Below are positions 16,352 to 25,330 of a stretch of DNA of 38,836 nucleotides, piece after piece. The DNA lies in NCBI GenBank assembly GCA_031800475.1, contig DAPKRQ010000371.1:1-38836 (forward strand), read 5' to 3'. This DNA is from Kuafuiihalomonas phototrophica. Lineage in GTDB: Bacteria; Myxococcota; Kuafuiibacteriia; Kuafuiibacteriales; Kuafuiibacteriaceae. The notes below the pieces were generated by a model. That model saw only the letters and a program-made list of their open reading frames with translations, searched no databases and was not told the origin of the DNA. Made by a program: the position numbers and the translations under genes. How positions within the stretch are numbered: position 1 is the first letter of the stretch; each line of letters opens with the position of its first letter.

Positions 16352-17674
16352 ATGCGGCTGGACGAACGCCCGTCATGCCGTTGTGCTGGGACGGTGCGAG
16401 TCCGGCGCATCCGCGAGGCGTTCTACCGGTTCGGCCGGCCGATCTGGGACCGAACTCCGCTCACCGGTTTCGGGGCTGGAGTGATGGCCGCGTCCCTGGC
16501 CTTGGGACTCGGATTCGCGGCGCCGCGCCGCGACTACGTGCTGCAGGTCGTGGCCGCAGCGGCCGGCCTGTTGGTGCTCGTGTCGATGGTGGCCGTGGGC
16601 TTCGCCGCCTGGCGCTGCGCCCGCCGTCTCGACCGGGACCCCGAGCCGCCGGTGGACGCGGACTTGGAGGCCGAGCGCGGGTTCGTCTGGGGCCGTGTCA
16701 TTCCGTCGCCCCTCGCTGCCGTGGGCCTTCGGACCCGGGTCATGGCGATCAGCCCCCCCCTCGCGTCCGAATCCGAGGCCGATGCCCGGGGACAGATCCG
16801 CGAGCGGCTGCGTGCCACCCATCGGGGATGGCTGGATCGGGTGCACCGGGAGGTCGGGGTCGAAGACGCCTTCGGTCTGGCCCGGGTGCGGTTGCGCCGC
16901 ACGGACCCGGACCACCTGCGCGTGCGCCCGTGGCTCGGGGCCCTGGAGCGTGTTCCCGAAGTGCAGGCCTTCCGATCCGGCGATCTGTGGTCCCATCCCG
17001 AGGGTCGAGCGGTGGGCGATCGGGTCGACCTGCGCCCCTACCAGGTCGGTGACCCCCTGCGTTGGGCCGCCTGGAAGATCTACGCCCGGACCGGGGAGTT
17101 GCTGGTGCGGGTGCCCGAGCGAGCGCGAGAGCCCGAACATCGTTGGGCGGCCTTTTTGGTCGGGAGTTCATGGGACGAAGCCTCGGCCGCGTGGGCCTAT
17201 CTGGCCGTGGAACGGGGGCTGCTCGGGGAGCACTGGAGTTTCGGCGCCGACGGTTGGGCAGAACCGACCCGGGAGCGGGAGCAGGCCTTGAACCGGATTT
17301 TGAGTGTCTCCCACGGAGCGGCCGGGGACCTTTTGGCTTTCTTGGACGCCGAGGAAAGCGGAGCCGGATTGCGGCTGGTGGTGTTCGGGCCGCCGGTATC
17401 CGGTCCCTGGCTCGACCGGGTGGCCGAAGCACGCGCTCGCTGCGGGTCGGTCACGCTGTTGATCGCCCACGACGGGATCCGACCCCCGCTCTCTCGAACA
17501 TACCGCTGGATGCGGGCCCCGGCGCCCATCGAGGCCGGTCGAGTTCATCCGGCGCCGGCTCAGGTGGCGCAGGTGGTGCAGCGGGCCGAGTCCTTGGGGG
17601 TGTCCGCGTTCGTCCTGAACCGGCGGGAGGGTCGGGCTGAAGTGGCCCCGGCCGGCGAGAGGTTTGCGGCGTGA
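16352..17674 (+). CDS. DUF58 domain protein
   Basis: A membrane-anchored protein with two hydrophobic segments near the N-terminus (about 40-57 and 62-88) and a C-terminal DUF58 domain with a von-Willebrand-A-like fold. The DUF58 signature is DRVDLRPYQVGDPLRWAAWK followed by ARTGELLVRV. Such proteins accompany MoxR ATPases and transglutaminase-like proteins and are thought to help assemble or mature envelope complexes. The start is uncertain: ATG 16352 has no Shine-Dalgarno, and GTG 16394 (VRVRRIREAFYRFG) is equally plausible and gives a more usual N-terminus. The stop overlaps the next start by one base (TGATG). It is the first gene of the four-gene operon. Confidence 0.88.
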   Translation: MRLDERPSCRCAGTVRVRRIREAFYRFGRPIWDRTPLTGFGAGVMAASLALGLGFAAPRRDYVLQVVAAAAGLLVLVSMVAVGFAAWRCARRLDRDPEPPVDADLEAERGFVWGRVIPSPLAAVGLRTRVMAISPPLASESEADARGQIRERLRATHRGWLDRVHREVGVEDAFGLARVRLRRTDPDHLRVRPWLGALERVPEVQAFRSGDLWSHPEGRAVGDRVDLRPYQVGDPLRWAAWKIYARTGELLVRVPERAREPEHRWAAFLVGSSWDEASAAWAYLAVERGLLGEHWSFGADGWAEPTREREQALNRILSVSHGAAGDLLAFLDAEESGAGLRLVVFGPPVSGPWLDRVAEARARCGSVTLLIAHDGIRPPLSRTYRWMRAPAPIEAGRVHPAPAQVAQVVQRAESLGVSAFVLNRREGRAEVAPAGERFAA

Positions 17675-19848
17675 TGGGGTCGAACGGAATGGTTGCGGTG
17701 AAAGGACTGCTGGGGGCTGGACTTCGGGGCTGCGTGCTGGCGGCGGCCTTCGCTCTGTTCGCTGCGTCCGTGTCCGTGACCTCCGGCGTGGTTGCCGTGG
17801 CCATCGGGGCGGTCGCCGGGTCTGTGTGGGCCCACGCCGGGCTGCGCCTTTGGGCCCTGCGACCCTGGGTGGTGGCTGTCGCCGCCGCCGTGGGCGCGCT
17901 CTCCGTCCATGCGGCGGTCACGGTCCTCGGTGCTTGGTCGCTCCTCGCCGACGGCCTCGGACCGGCGGCCACGATCGGCCTCCTCGAAGGGCTTCGGGGC
18001 TTTGCGTGGGGCCTGGGAGCGGCGGCGATTCTCCGCACTGGGGCCACCGTTTCGCCGTGGGGTCGGCTGATCGAGGCGGCGGTGGTGGTGGCCTCGCTGG
18101 CATCGATCCTGGCTTCCCACCGGGACGGCATGATCGCTCGACCTCTCGAGATTTCGGACTGGTTTTGGAGCCGAGGCATCGACCCGGTCCTGGCCTTCTT
18201 GGCGGTGGGCTCAGCCGCGTCTCTGCTGGTGGCTGCGCTCTGGCTGCGCCGCCGAACGGTGGCGGGCTCCGCGGGGGCCCTGGGCTCGTTCGTGCTGTTG
18301 GCTGGCGCCGTGGGCCTGTGGCTTCATGCCCAGCCCCTGCCCACGGCCGAGGAACTGCGCGGCACCGGCGGACAGACGCCGGCCTCGGAGCGTTCGGGCT
18401 CCGGTGAGTCTTCCGACACGGCTTCGGAACGTCCGCCACCCGAAGAGCCTCCGCCCCCCGATCCCAGCGGCGGTGAACGGGTGCCGGTGGCGGTGGTGGT
18501 GCTTCACCGGGACGTGATGCCCTGGGGTGGATACTTCTACTTTCGGACCGCAGCCTTTTCGCAATTCAACGGCGTCCGATTGGTCGAGGCCACGCGGGAC
18601 GGCGTCGACCGGGACGCGCCCCGCTCGTTCCCGATCGGAGGCCCGATCGACTTCGAGCCCGCGCCGGAACACCCCACCCGGACGGACGTGGCGACCGACG
18701 TGGCATTGCTCACCGACCACCGGAGGCCATTCGCTTTGATCGATCCGCTTCGCTTGGAGGCACGAACCAATCCGTCGCCGGCCCGCTTCACGCGGGCCTA
18801 CCATGCCGTATCTCGGCTGCTCGAGGGACCGACGGAGGCACTGTTCGGCCACGAACCCGGACGCGACGAGTGGGGCGCGGACATCTGGCACCACTATACC
18901 GAGCTTCCTCGAGATCCGCGCTATCTGGAACTGGCGACCCGATTGGCGTCCACTTTGACTTCCGAGTACGCAGACGACCCCTTCGCGAAGGCTCTGGCGT
19001 TCAAGCAGTACCTCGAAAAGACGTCGATCTACTCGTTCGAAAAGCGCTACGGCGATGCCGAAGACCCGACCGGCGAGTTTCTCTTTTCGGAGGACAAGGT
19101 CGGGTACTGCGTGCACCTGGCTCACTCGATGGCTCTGTTGTTGAGGGCCGTAGGCGTTCCGTCTCGGGTGAGCGTCGGCTACGCCGTGGATGCCCGTCAG
19201 CGCGGGCGGGGGTCCTCCCTGCTCGTGACCAATTCGGACGCGCACGCCTGGGCCGAGGTCTACCTGGATGGGGTGGGTTGGGTCCCGATCGAGGTGGTGC
19301 CGGAGCGAACCGACGTGGAGCCCGCACCTTTTCAGGCGGAGGACCTGCAACAGCTTCTCGGTGAGATGGCCAGAGAAGAGGGGCGGACGGAGCGGGTGGC
19401 GAAATCGCCTGTGGATTGGTCGGCCCTTCGCCGAACCCTCGACCAGCTCCCCTGGCTCTTGTTGGCCCTGTGGGGGGTGCTGACCGGGCGACGCTGGCTG
19501 CGCCGGCTCCGGCCCCAGTGGTCTGCCCCGGAGCGCCGGGTCCGCCACGCCTACGTGGCGCTTCTCGACGAATTGGCAGCCGGGGGCACCGTTCGCCGGC
19601 AGGGCGAGTCCCGGGAACGTTTCGCCCGGCGGGTCGGCGCCGAGGTGCCGGCGTTCGAGCGGCTGACCGAGGCGTACCTGGCTTCGGTGCTCGGACCCCC
19701 GGAGCGCTCGGGTCGGACCCGGGTTCGCAGCGGTCCTGGGGGTTTGCGTCTGTGGCGGGACGGGCTGGTCGAGGCCGGCCGCCGGTTGCCCGTTTGGCGG
19801 CGGGTCCTGGCCTGGCTCCACCCGGTCCCCTACTGGAGGGTACGATGA
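17674..19848 (+). CDS. Transmembrane transglutaminase-like protein
   Basis: 724 residues. Several N-terminal membrane helices (about 1-230) are followed by a Pro/Glu-rich linker, an extracytoplasmic region with a transglutaminase core, one more membrane helix at about 590-605, and a C-terminal cytoplasmic DUF4129-like tail. The core has Cys479 (KVGYCVHLAHSMALLLRAVG) and His524 (SDAHAWAEVYLDG). The third catalytic residue is Glu540 (GWVPIEVVPE) where Asp is usual. This architecture is the TgpA-like type found beside DUF58 and MoxR genes. It starts at ATG 17674, overlapping the DUF58 stop. Its stop overlaps the MoxR start (ATGA). Peptide substrates and activity are unknown, and Asp-to-Glu may weaken catalysis. 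Confidence 0.88.
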   Translation: MGSNGMVAVKGLLGAGLRGCVLAAAFALFAASVSVTSGVVAVAIGAVAGSVWAHAGLRLWALRPWVVAVAAAVGALSVHAAVTVLGAWSLLADGLGPAATIGLLEGLRGFAWGLGAAAILRTGATVSPWGRLIEAAVVVASLASILASHRDGMIARPLEISDWFWSRGIDPVLAFLAVGSAASLLVAALWLRRRTVAGSAGALGSFVLLAGAVGLWLHAQPLPTAEELRGTGGQTPASERSGSGESSDTASERPPPEEPPPPDPSGGERVPVAVVVLHRDVMPWGGYFYFRTAAFSQFNGVRLVEATRDGVDRDAPRSFPIGGPIDFEPAPEHPTRTDVATDVALLTDHRRPFALIDPLRLEARTNPSPARFTRAYHAVSRLLEGPTEALFGHEPGRDEWGADIWHHYTELPRDPRYLELATRLASTLTSEYADDPFAKALAFKQYLEKTSIYSFEKRYGDAEDPTGEFLFSEDKVGYCVHLAHSMALLLRAVGVPSRVSVGYAVDARQRGRGSSLLVTNSDAHAWAEVYLDGVGWVPIEVVPERTDVEPAPFQAEDLQQLLGEMAREEGRTERVAKSPVDWSALRRTLDQLPWLLLALWGVLTGRRWLRRLRPQWSAPERRVRHAYVALLDELAAGGTVRRQGESRERFARRVGAEVPAFERLTEAYLASVLGPPERSGRTRVRSGPGGLRLWRDGLVEAGRRLPVWRRVLAWLHPVPYWRVR

Positions 19849-20858
19849 CGGAAGCTTCCACCCCCTCGGACGCCGACCTGGAACGGGCTCAGGCGCGAAT
19901 GGACGACCTGCGCAAACGGCTGCGTGCGGCGGTCCGCGGACGGGACGACGTGATCGACCTGATCTTGATCGCGCTGTTGGCCGACGGCCACGTGCTGCTC
20001 GAAGACTTTCCCGGTTCGGGCAAGACCACCTTGGCCAAGGCCTTGGGCGAGTCGATCCGCGACGATCGGCCCGAGGCCGAGCGCGCCGGTATCGAAGGGT
20101 TTCGGCGGGTTCAGTTCACGCCCGACCTGCTGCCTTCGGATGTGACCGGCACGACGGTCTTCGACGCCAAGAGTGGGCAGTTCAGCTTTCGACCGGGCCC
20201 GGTCTTCGCCCATGTGCTCTTGGCCGACGAGGTCAACCGGACCTCTCCCAAGGTGCAGGCGGCCTTGCTGGAAGCCATGGGCGAAAAGCAGGTGACGGTC
20301 GACAATGTGACCCGGCCACTCGACGATCTGTTCTTCGTGATCGCCACCCAAAACCCGCTGGACCTGGTGGGCACCTTTCCGCTTCCGGTGGCCCAGCTCG
20401 ACCGCTTTCTCTTCAAAATCCGTATGGACTTCGTGGAGCGAGACGCCGAGATCGACGTGCTTCGCTCGATCCGTGAGCGGCGCCGCCCACCGCAAGCGCA
20501 CCCTCCGATCTCTCGAGACGACGTGCTCGAGGCCCGCCGGGCCGTGGACCAAGGGGTGCACGTGCATCCGGCGCTCCACGAGACCCTGGTCGACGTGGCC
20601 CGGCGGATCCGGGATGACGCCCGAGTTCGCCAAGGTGTCAGCACCCGGAGCTTGGTGCTGGCCATACCGGCTCTTCAGGCCCGGGCGATGCTCGCCGGGA
20701 GGGACCACGTAGACAGCGACGACCTGGAGGCGGTGCTGCCTCGGGTGTTCGCGCACCGCATGGAGTTGACCGGAGGCGCCGAGCCCGACGCTGTAGTGCA
20801 AGATGCCTTGCTTCCGGGCTTGGAGGCTTTGGCCCGTCTGGAGCTGCGGGCCGGATGA
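19845..20858 (+). CDS. MoxR-family AAA+ ATPase
   Basis: A 337-residue cytoplasmic AAA+ chaperone-like ATPase of the MoxR family, which acts with vWA/DUF58 partners on metal-cofactor or envelope protein complexes. Walker A is FPGSGKTT (Lys60), and Walker B is VLLADEVNR (Asp128, Glu129). PLPVAQLDRFLFKI carries the arginine-finger region typical of MoxR. The ATG start at 19845 overlaps the preceding stop in ATGA, with GGAGGG as Shine-Dalgarno at 19835-19840. The stop in turn overlaps the TPR gene start. The long frame upstream is a shadow of the transglutaminase gene. In most genomes MoxR leads this operon; here it is third. Confidence 0.95.
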   Translation: MTEASTPSDADLERAQARMDDLRKRLRAAVRGRDDVIDLILIALLADGHVLLEDFPGSGKTTLAKALGESIRDDRPEAERAGIEGFRRVQFTPDLLPSDVTGTTVFDAKSGQFSFRPGPVFAHVLLADEVNRTSPKVQAALLEAMGEKQVTVDNVTRPLDDLFFVIATQNPLDLVGTFPLPVAQLDRFLFKIRMDFVERDAEIDVLRSIRERRRPPQAHPPISRDDVLEARRAVDQGVHVHPALHETLVDVARRIRDDARVRQGVSTRSLVLAIPALQARAMLAGRDHVDSDDLEAVLPRVFAHRMELTGGAEPDAVVQDALLPGLEALARLELRAG

Positions 20859-22903
20859 GGGCGGCAATCCTCGGCGCGTGGATGGCGAGCGCGGTGCTGA
20901 GCGCGCCGGCTGGGGTGCATGGACAGCCCCGCGACGACACCGACCGGATTCCGGATGCACCGCCTGGGTCGGGAGGGCCTTCGGGAATGCCCGAGCTGGA
21001 CGCCGGCTGTGCGGCCGCGGCCGAGTTCGGTGGCACCCAGGTCGAACGGGCGGCCTACTGCCAGCTTCGCCGGCGGGAGTACGTGTCCCTGCGAACCTTG
21101 GCCGATCGGGCACTTCGGGCCGATCCAGAGTCCGTTCGGGCGCACTACTTGATGGGGGTCGCTCAGCACCTGGGCGAAGCCAACCTGGCGAAGGCGCGCT
21201 TTCATCTCGAGAAGGCCCAGGATTTGTTCGAGACCCGCTACGGAGATCGGGCCGCTCCCGGCGATCCGGAGTTTGCGGTCTTTCGAAATACGCTGTTGGA
21301 GCTGGTCTGGGTCTACGGCGAGATGGACATGCACGCGAAGAAGATCGACGCCGTGGATCGATTGGCCGACCGGATGGACGTGGACTACAGCCCGCTCAAG
21401 GCCTGGCCCTTGATGAAGCTCGGGCGCTTCGACGAAGCGGCCGAGATCGCTCGCCGGGCGTCGCAAAGCCCCTTGTCTTTTTTCCGTGCGGTGGGTCGGA
21501 CGGCTCTGTGTGCCATCGAGAGCGAACAGCGGCACCGGCGAGCAGCTTACGAAGCCTGTCGGGCAGCGGCTGAGCCCTTCGTGGACCACCCGAGCGAGGG
21601 CGCCATCGAACTCACGAATGCCGGGGCTGCAGCCGAGGAGTTGGGGCGGTTCGACGAGGCGGAACGCCTGTACGCCTTGGCTTCCCGGCGGAAGCCCGAA
21701 GGCTCGGTCAACCCCTACGGGCGGCTGGTCTCTTTGTATCTTCGGCAAGGCCGCTTTTCCGAGTCCCTGTCGGCGTGGCGAAGCATGCGGGACTACCGGT
21801 CTCGCCGGCCAGGGGCCCATTTGGATCAGCAAGACGAGGCGGAGGCGGCCATGCTCGGCGCGATGCTGCTGATGCTGGGGGGCGAGCTCGAGGAGGCGGT
21901 CCGGATCACGCACCGCTGGGTCGAGCGGCCGGACCGCAAGGGGACCAGCAGCGCCACGGTGGAGCAGGCCTTCGCTGGACTGGCTTTGGCCGATCACCTG
22001 GCCCATCGAACATTGGCGGAACGACTGGACGAGGTGGCGTCCTACAGTCCGTGGGGGTTGTGGTTCGAACTGAAGGCTCGTGCGGCGTGGCACCGGGTTC
22101 AGGCCTGGCGGTCCGGACGCAAGGTGCTGCGGGTCCTGTCCGATCGCGAGCGGCTGCTCGCAACCCTGCGGCCGGAGGCGCCGGGTTCCATCGAGGGACC
22201 GACCTGGCTCGACCCTTGGGTGATCGATCTCGTCGGAAGCGGTGTGGCTCGGAGTGTCATTCAGAGGAATCGGTCGGGCGAGACCTTGCCGGAAGCGGTG
22301 GCCGAACCCATCTTTCAGACCCTCGAGGCGACCGCATGGGCTGCGGCGGGCCGGTGGGACCGGGCGGGAAGTGCTGCCGCGTCGGCCTTCGAAACTCTGG
22401 GACCGACGGATGCCATGCTCAAGGTCCGGGCGGCGTTGATCGAAGCGAAGGCGGCCGAACGGGCGGGCGACATCGATCGAGCGCTGAGTCGATGGCAATG
22501 GGCTTTGCGCAACGACGCGGGCATGGTGCGGCGTTTCGGTTGGGCGGTGCCGGTGGTGGTGCGCCACCCCGCAGATGATCCGGAGCTCGGTGCGGTGGCG
22601 CGGGAGCTGGCCGGGTCGCCCCGGTTTCGCTCGGCCCGGTGGGGGTTGGTGCTGCGTGTCGTCCCGGGGGAGGTACGGCTCGAGGGCGCGGACGGAAGCT
22701 TGATTCGGCGGGTGCGGCTCGATCCCCCAGACACCGAGGACCGGACGGAGCGGGTGCGTCGGTGGGTTCACCAAGCCCACGACGACCTGTTTCGGCCGGT
22801 CCTGGACTTCACCCAAGGGGACATGCGGTCCCTCGACGGGGTCATCGGCGGCGGGTTCGACGCGGAGGATGTGCTGGACCAGATCATGGACGGCGCCCGC
22901 TGA
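20855..22903 (+). CDS. Secreted TPR-like repeat protein of the MoxR operon
   Basis: 682 residues. An N-terminal signal peptide (MRAAILGAWMASAVLSAPAG, likely cleaved near residue 22) is followed by helical repeats of TPR character, for instance ELGRFDEAERLYALASRRKP and LGEANLAKARFHLEKAQDLF. The C-terminal 100 residues are less repetitive and acidic. It probably works in the periplasm as a scaffold for partner proteins. The start overlaps the MoxR stop (ATGA), so the four genes are translationally coupled. No enzymatic motif is visible. A specific partner cannot be named. Confidence 0.85.
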   Translation: MRAAILGAWMASAVLSAPAGVHGQPRDDTDRIPDAPPGSGGPSGMPELDAGCAAAAEFGGTQVERAAYCQLRRREYVSLRTLADRALRADPESVRAHYLMGVAQHLGEANLAKARFHLEKAQDLFETRYGDRAAPGDPEFAVFRNTLLELVWVYGEMDMHAKKIDAVDRLADRMDVDYSPLKAWPLMKLGRFDEAAEIARRASQSPLSFFRAVGRTALCAIESEQRHRRAAYEACRAAAEPFVDHPSEGAIELTNAGAAAEELGRFDEAERLYALASRRKPEGSVNPYGRLVSLYLRQGRFSESLSAWRSMRDYRSRRPGAHLDQQDEAEAAMLGAMLLMLGGELEEAVRITHRWVERPDRKGTSSATVEQAFAGLALADHLAHRTLAERLDEVASYSPWGLWFELKARAAWHRVQAWRSGRKVLRVLSDRERLLATLRPEAPGSIEGPTWLDPWVIDLVGSGVARSVIQRNRSGETLPEAVAEPIFQTLEATAWAAAGRWDRAGSAAASAFETLGPTDAMLKVRAALIEAKAAERAGDIDRALSRWQWALRNDAGMVRRFGWAVPVVVRHPADDPELGAVARELAGSPRFRSARWGLVLRVVPGEVRLEGADGSLIRRVRLDPPDTEDRTERVRRWVHQAHDDLFRPVLDFTQGDMRSLDGVIGGGFDAEDVLDQIMDGAR

Positions 22904-22919
22904 GCCTTCGATAGGCCGA

Positions 22920-22935
22920 GCCGCCTCTCGGCGGC
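22920..22935 (+). terminator. GC-rich hairpin after the MoxR operon, possible terminator
   Basis: GCCGCC-TCTC-GGCGGC forms a perfect six-base-pair stem with a four-base loop 16 bases after the TPR gene stop. No T-run follows, so it may act with Rho or only protect the 3' end. Confidence 0.3.
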
Positions 22936-23013
22936 CCTGGACTGTGGCTTGGGTCACATGCACGAACCAGGACCGGGTTGCCTCCTGGCGAGACTTCGGG
23001 GCAAGGGCCGGAC

Positions 23014-23814
23014 ATGCGTTGGCAAGCATGTGCATTGGCGGCCCTGTGGGGGAGCGCCTGCGGTATTCCCAAAGACGAACATCAGCAGGCCCTGGACGCC
23101 CAGCAGGCGCGCTACCAGGCGGAGATGGCCAAGGCCCAGTCCGAGTGTGAGCGCGAGCTTCGCAAGAAGCAGGCTCTGGTCCAGGGACTGGAAGAAAAGG
23201 TCGAAGAGATGGGAGGCAACCTGAGCCAAGTTCGGGAGGCCCTGGGAGAGCGGGTGAGCCAGCTCGCTTCAGCCAAGACCCAGCTCGCCGCCACCACCGC
23301 GGAAGTGGAGCAGTTGCGCAAGCTGCGGGCTCGGGCCGAGGCCGAAAAGGCCCAGTTCAAGCGTCTGACCGAGAGGTTTCAGAGCATGATCGACGCCGGT
23401 CAGCTCGAGGTGGTGCGGCGAGACGGTCGCATGATGCTGAAGCTTCCCGACGAAATCCTGTTCCCATCGGGCAGCAAGCGTCTGAAGCAGGGCGGTCGGG
23501 AAGCGCTGGCTCAGGTGGCCGCCGTTCTCAAGGACGTGGGTGCCGACCGCGAGTTTCTGATCGCCGGTCATACCGACAATGTTCCACTCAAGCGCGGCGG
23601 ACGGTTTGCCGACAACTGGGAGCTGTCGACCGCCCGGGCCACCACGGTGGTCGAGTTGATGGTCGACGAGGGAGTCCCCCCCGAGCAACTCGCCGCGGCC
23701 GGCTACGGCGAGTTCGATCCGATCGCTTCGAATGAAACAGCAGAAGGCCGGCAGCAGAACCGGCGGCTCGAGATCATCTTGATGCCCAAGATCATCTCCG
23801 TCGAGGACAGCTGA
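23014..23814 (+). CDS. OmpA/MotB-C domain envelope protein with coiled coil
   Basis: 266 residues. A short hydrophobic N-terminus ends at Cys16 (LWGSAC), perhaps a lipoprotein anchor with a poor lipobox. A long Gln/Glu/Lys-rich coiled coil spans about 22-125. The C-terminal peptidoglycan-binding OmpA domain spans about 145-255. Its ligand-binding residues are visible: Asp188 in AGHTDNVPL and Arg208 in NWELSTARA, and QQNRRLEI closes the domain. It would tether the outer or inner membrane to the cell wall. ATG 23014 is preceded by an AAGGGCC stretch; an upstream TTG at 22978 is less likely. The next gene starts two bases after its stop. Confidence 0.9.
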   Translation: MRWQACALAALWGSACGIPKDEHQQALDAQQARYQAEMAKAQSECERELRKKQALVQGLEEKVEEMGGNLSQVREALGERVSQLASAKTQLAATTAEVEQLRKLRARAEAEKAQFKRLTERFQSMIDAGQLEVVRRDGRMMLKLPDEILFPSGSKRLKQGGREALAQVAAVLKDVGADREFLIAGHTDNVPLKRGGRFADNWELSTARATTVVELMVDEGVPPEQLAAAGYGEFDPIASNETAEGRQQNRRLEIILMPKIISVEDS

Positions 23815-23816
23815 TC

Positions 23817-24404
23817 GTGAGCGGCTTCGCGGCAGGGGCGCGTCGGGGGGCCGGCACCTGCATCGGGGCGCTGGCGTTGCTGTGCGCGTGCCTTCCGAAT
23901 CCCCAATCGGTTCGGGAGCGACGGGACTCCTTCGACTGGGAGCGTTTTCGCGGCACGTTGGTGCTGGACCAGGTCCCCGACGACGCCCGCCCAGTCGGTG
24001 CCGTATTCGAAAAGCAATTCGAACTGGTTGCGGTTCGGACCGAACCCGAAGAGCCGAAGCGGGGCGACCGGGTCCGGGTTACATACTACTGGAGGGCCCT
24101 CGAAGAGGTGGCCCGCGACTTTCGGGTCTTCGTCCATGGAGACGCCATGGAAGGGAGCTATCGGCGGATCCACGGGGATCATTGGCCCGCCGAAGGCCTG
24201 ATCCCGACCGGAGTGTGGCGCCCCGGGCAGATCGTGGCGGACCCGTTCGAAATCCGCATTCCGTCCAGCTACGGTCCGCCCCGGATCGGCCTGTATTCGG
24301 GCCTGTACCAGGGCGACGATCGACTGCGGCTCACCGACGAGGGTCGGGTCGAGGGAACCTCGGACAACCGCTCCGTGGCCGTGGCCTTCGACCTGGACCC
24401 GTGA
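23817..24404 (+). CDS. Putative lipoprotein with beta-sandwich domain
   Basis: 195 residues. A hydrophobic stretch with cysteines at about 20-26 (ALALLCACLPNP) suggests a lipoprotein signal. The body (about 70-190) resembles the beta-sandwich domain found attached to bacterial PMT-type membrane glycosyltransferases and some polysaccharide proteins (VTYYWRALEEVARDFRVFVH, then PTGVWRPGQIVADPFEIRIP and IGLYSG). Here it stands without the membrane enzyme. It starts with GTG two bases after the OmpA-like gene, so the two are co-transcribed. A carbohydrate- or envelope-related role is inference; no catalytic residues are visible. Confidence 0.75.
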   Translation: MSGFAAGARRGAGTCIGALALLCACLPNPQSVRERRDSFDWERFRGTLVLDQVPDDARPVGAVFEKQFELVAVRTEPEEPKRGDRVRVTYYWRALEEVARDFRVFVHGDAMEGSYRRIHGDHWPAEGLIPTGVWRPGQIVADPFEIRIPSSYGPPRIGLYSGLYQGDDRLRLTDEGRVEGTSDNRSVAVAFDLDP

Positions 24405-24448
24405 GCAAGTTGGACAGCGCTACCGGGCTTTTCCCAGGCCACCGGTTC

Positions 24449-24457
24449 GGCTAGCCT
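24449..24457 (+). promoter_or_regulatory. Putative -10 box (GGCTAGCCT)
   Basis: GGCTAGCCT ends ten bases before the ATG at 24468, with a GAGGG Shine-Dalgarno between them. It repeats the box ahead of the PilB/GspE gene almost exactly. There is no good -35 at the right distance. Confidence 0.35.
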
Positions 24458-24467
24458 CGAGGGCGCC

Positions 24468-24875
24468 ATGACCGACCCGCAGCAGGTGATCGACGAGTGG
24501 ATGGAGGCGTTCAAAGTCTTGCCGGAGGACCGGCAGGACAAGTTGCGCATGTGGTTTGCCACCCAGAAGCTGATCATCGATCACGCCGGTCTGACGCCGG
24601 AGAAGTGGTTCGGACACATTCAGTGGGCCATGGACAATCCGCTGGACTATTCGTTCGTGAACGACTTTCCCGACCGGGGCGATCTCGGGGGAGAGGACTC
24701 GGCGGAGCGCACCGACCAAACGCGTGCGGCCCGAGAACTGGTCGGAGGGGCCACCAAGGTGAGCGCTCCCGAGGGCGACGCCATGCCCAAAAAAGCCCAG
24801 GCCGAGCAGGGCCTGGAGCGAGAGCTGTTCGATCGCTTCATGAGCGGCCGCCTCGGCGGCGGGGGCCGGAAGTAG
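24468..24875 (+). CDS. Small acidic unknown protein
   Basis: 135 residues, unrecognised. The N-terminal 70 residues look helical and rich in aromatic residues (VIDEWMEAFKVLPEDRQDKL, then MWFATQKLIIDHAGLTPEKW). A charged, probably disordered linker follows, and the end is glycine-rich (SGRLGGGGRK). It has no signal peptide, membrane segment or cysteine. The start is supported by GAGGG just upstream. Coding character is good in this frame only. It is followed at 61 bases by the Met-rich gene, and a third small gene comes after that. Size and helix content are compatible with a phasin- or chaperone-like accessory protein, but I have no evidence for that. Confidence 0.7.
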   Translation: MTDPQQVIDEWMEAFKVLPEDRQDKLRMWFATQKLIIDHAGLTPEKWFGHIQWAMDNPLDYSFVNDFPDRGDLGGEDSAERTDQTRAARELVGGATKVSAPEGDAMPKKAQAEQGLERELFDRFMSGRLGGGGRK

Positions 24876-24935
24876 GGCCGATTTGCGCAACCCCGGCGGT
24901 CCGGGGACGATAACCCTGCCGAAAGGTTACACCAC

Positions 24936-25325
24936 ATGGCAGCGAAGCTCTTACTGAAGGGCGCGGCAGCGGTCGCGGCCCTGTACGCAGGCTACAAGGG
25001 GCTCTCCCACGTCGGGGGCAAGGTCACCGGACAGGATCCGGACTTCAACATGGCCTTGGTGATGAACGGCGGGAACTTCAGCAAGACGTACTTTGCCGAC
25101 GGCCTCGGCAAGATGTTCCTGGGCAGCCGGACCGGCTCGTCGATGATGACCAACTTCGGGATGTTCAACCCGATGATGATGGGCATGATGTACGGCAACC
25201 CCGCCTTCGCCGGAATGATGGGGCCCATGTTCGCCAACCCCATGATGATGGGGGCCATGCCGTATGCGCCCATGACCATGGGGGCTTTCCCTTGGGGCCT
25301 CATGGGCGGTACCCAGTGGACCTGA
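24936..25325 (+). CDS. Methionine-rich small membrane-associated protein
   Basis: 129 residues with 22 methionines, most in the C-terminal half, where MMMG, GMM and NPMMMGAM motifs alternate with Gly, Pro, Phe and Asn. The N-terminus is a short hydrophobic Ala/Leu helix (LLLKGAAAVAALYAGYKG) that could insert in a membrane. I do not recognise a family. Met clusters can bind Cu(I) or Ag(I), or form flexible hydrophobic surfaces as in signal-sequence-binding M domains; either is speculation. A GAAAGG Shine-Dalgarno (24921-24926) supports the ATG, and a GATAAC at 24909-24914 may be a -10. It sits between two other small unknown genes on the same strand. Confidence 0.75.
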   Translation: MAAKLLLKGAAAVAALYAGYKGLSHVGGKVTGQDPDFNMALVMNGGNFSKTYFADGLGKMFLGSRTGSSMMTNFGMFNPMMMGMMYGNPAFAGMMGPMFANPMMMGAMPYAPMTMGAFPWGLMGGTQWT

Positions 25326-25330
25326 TCTGG

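Noticed and set aside
20675..23035. A 786-residue minus-strand frame opposite the MoxR and TPR genes
   Set aside because: It lies antisense to well-supported coupled genes and has His/Pro/Arg-rich shadow composition.
25141..25310. ATGATG-rich stretch as a tandem DNA repeat or CRISPR-like array
   Set aside because: The pattern comes from Met codons in a coding frame. There are no regular units or spacers.
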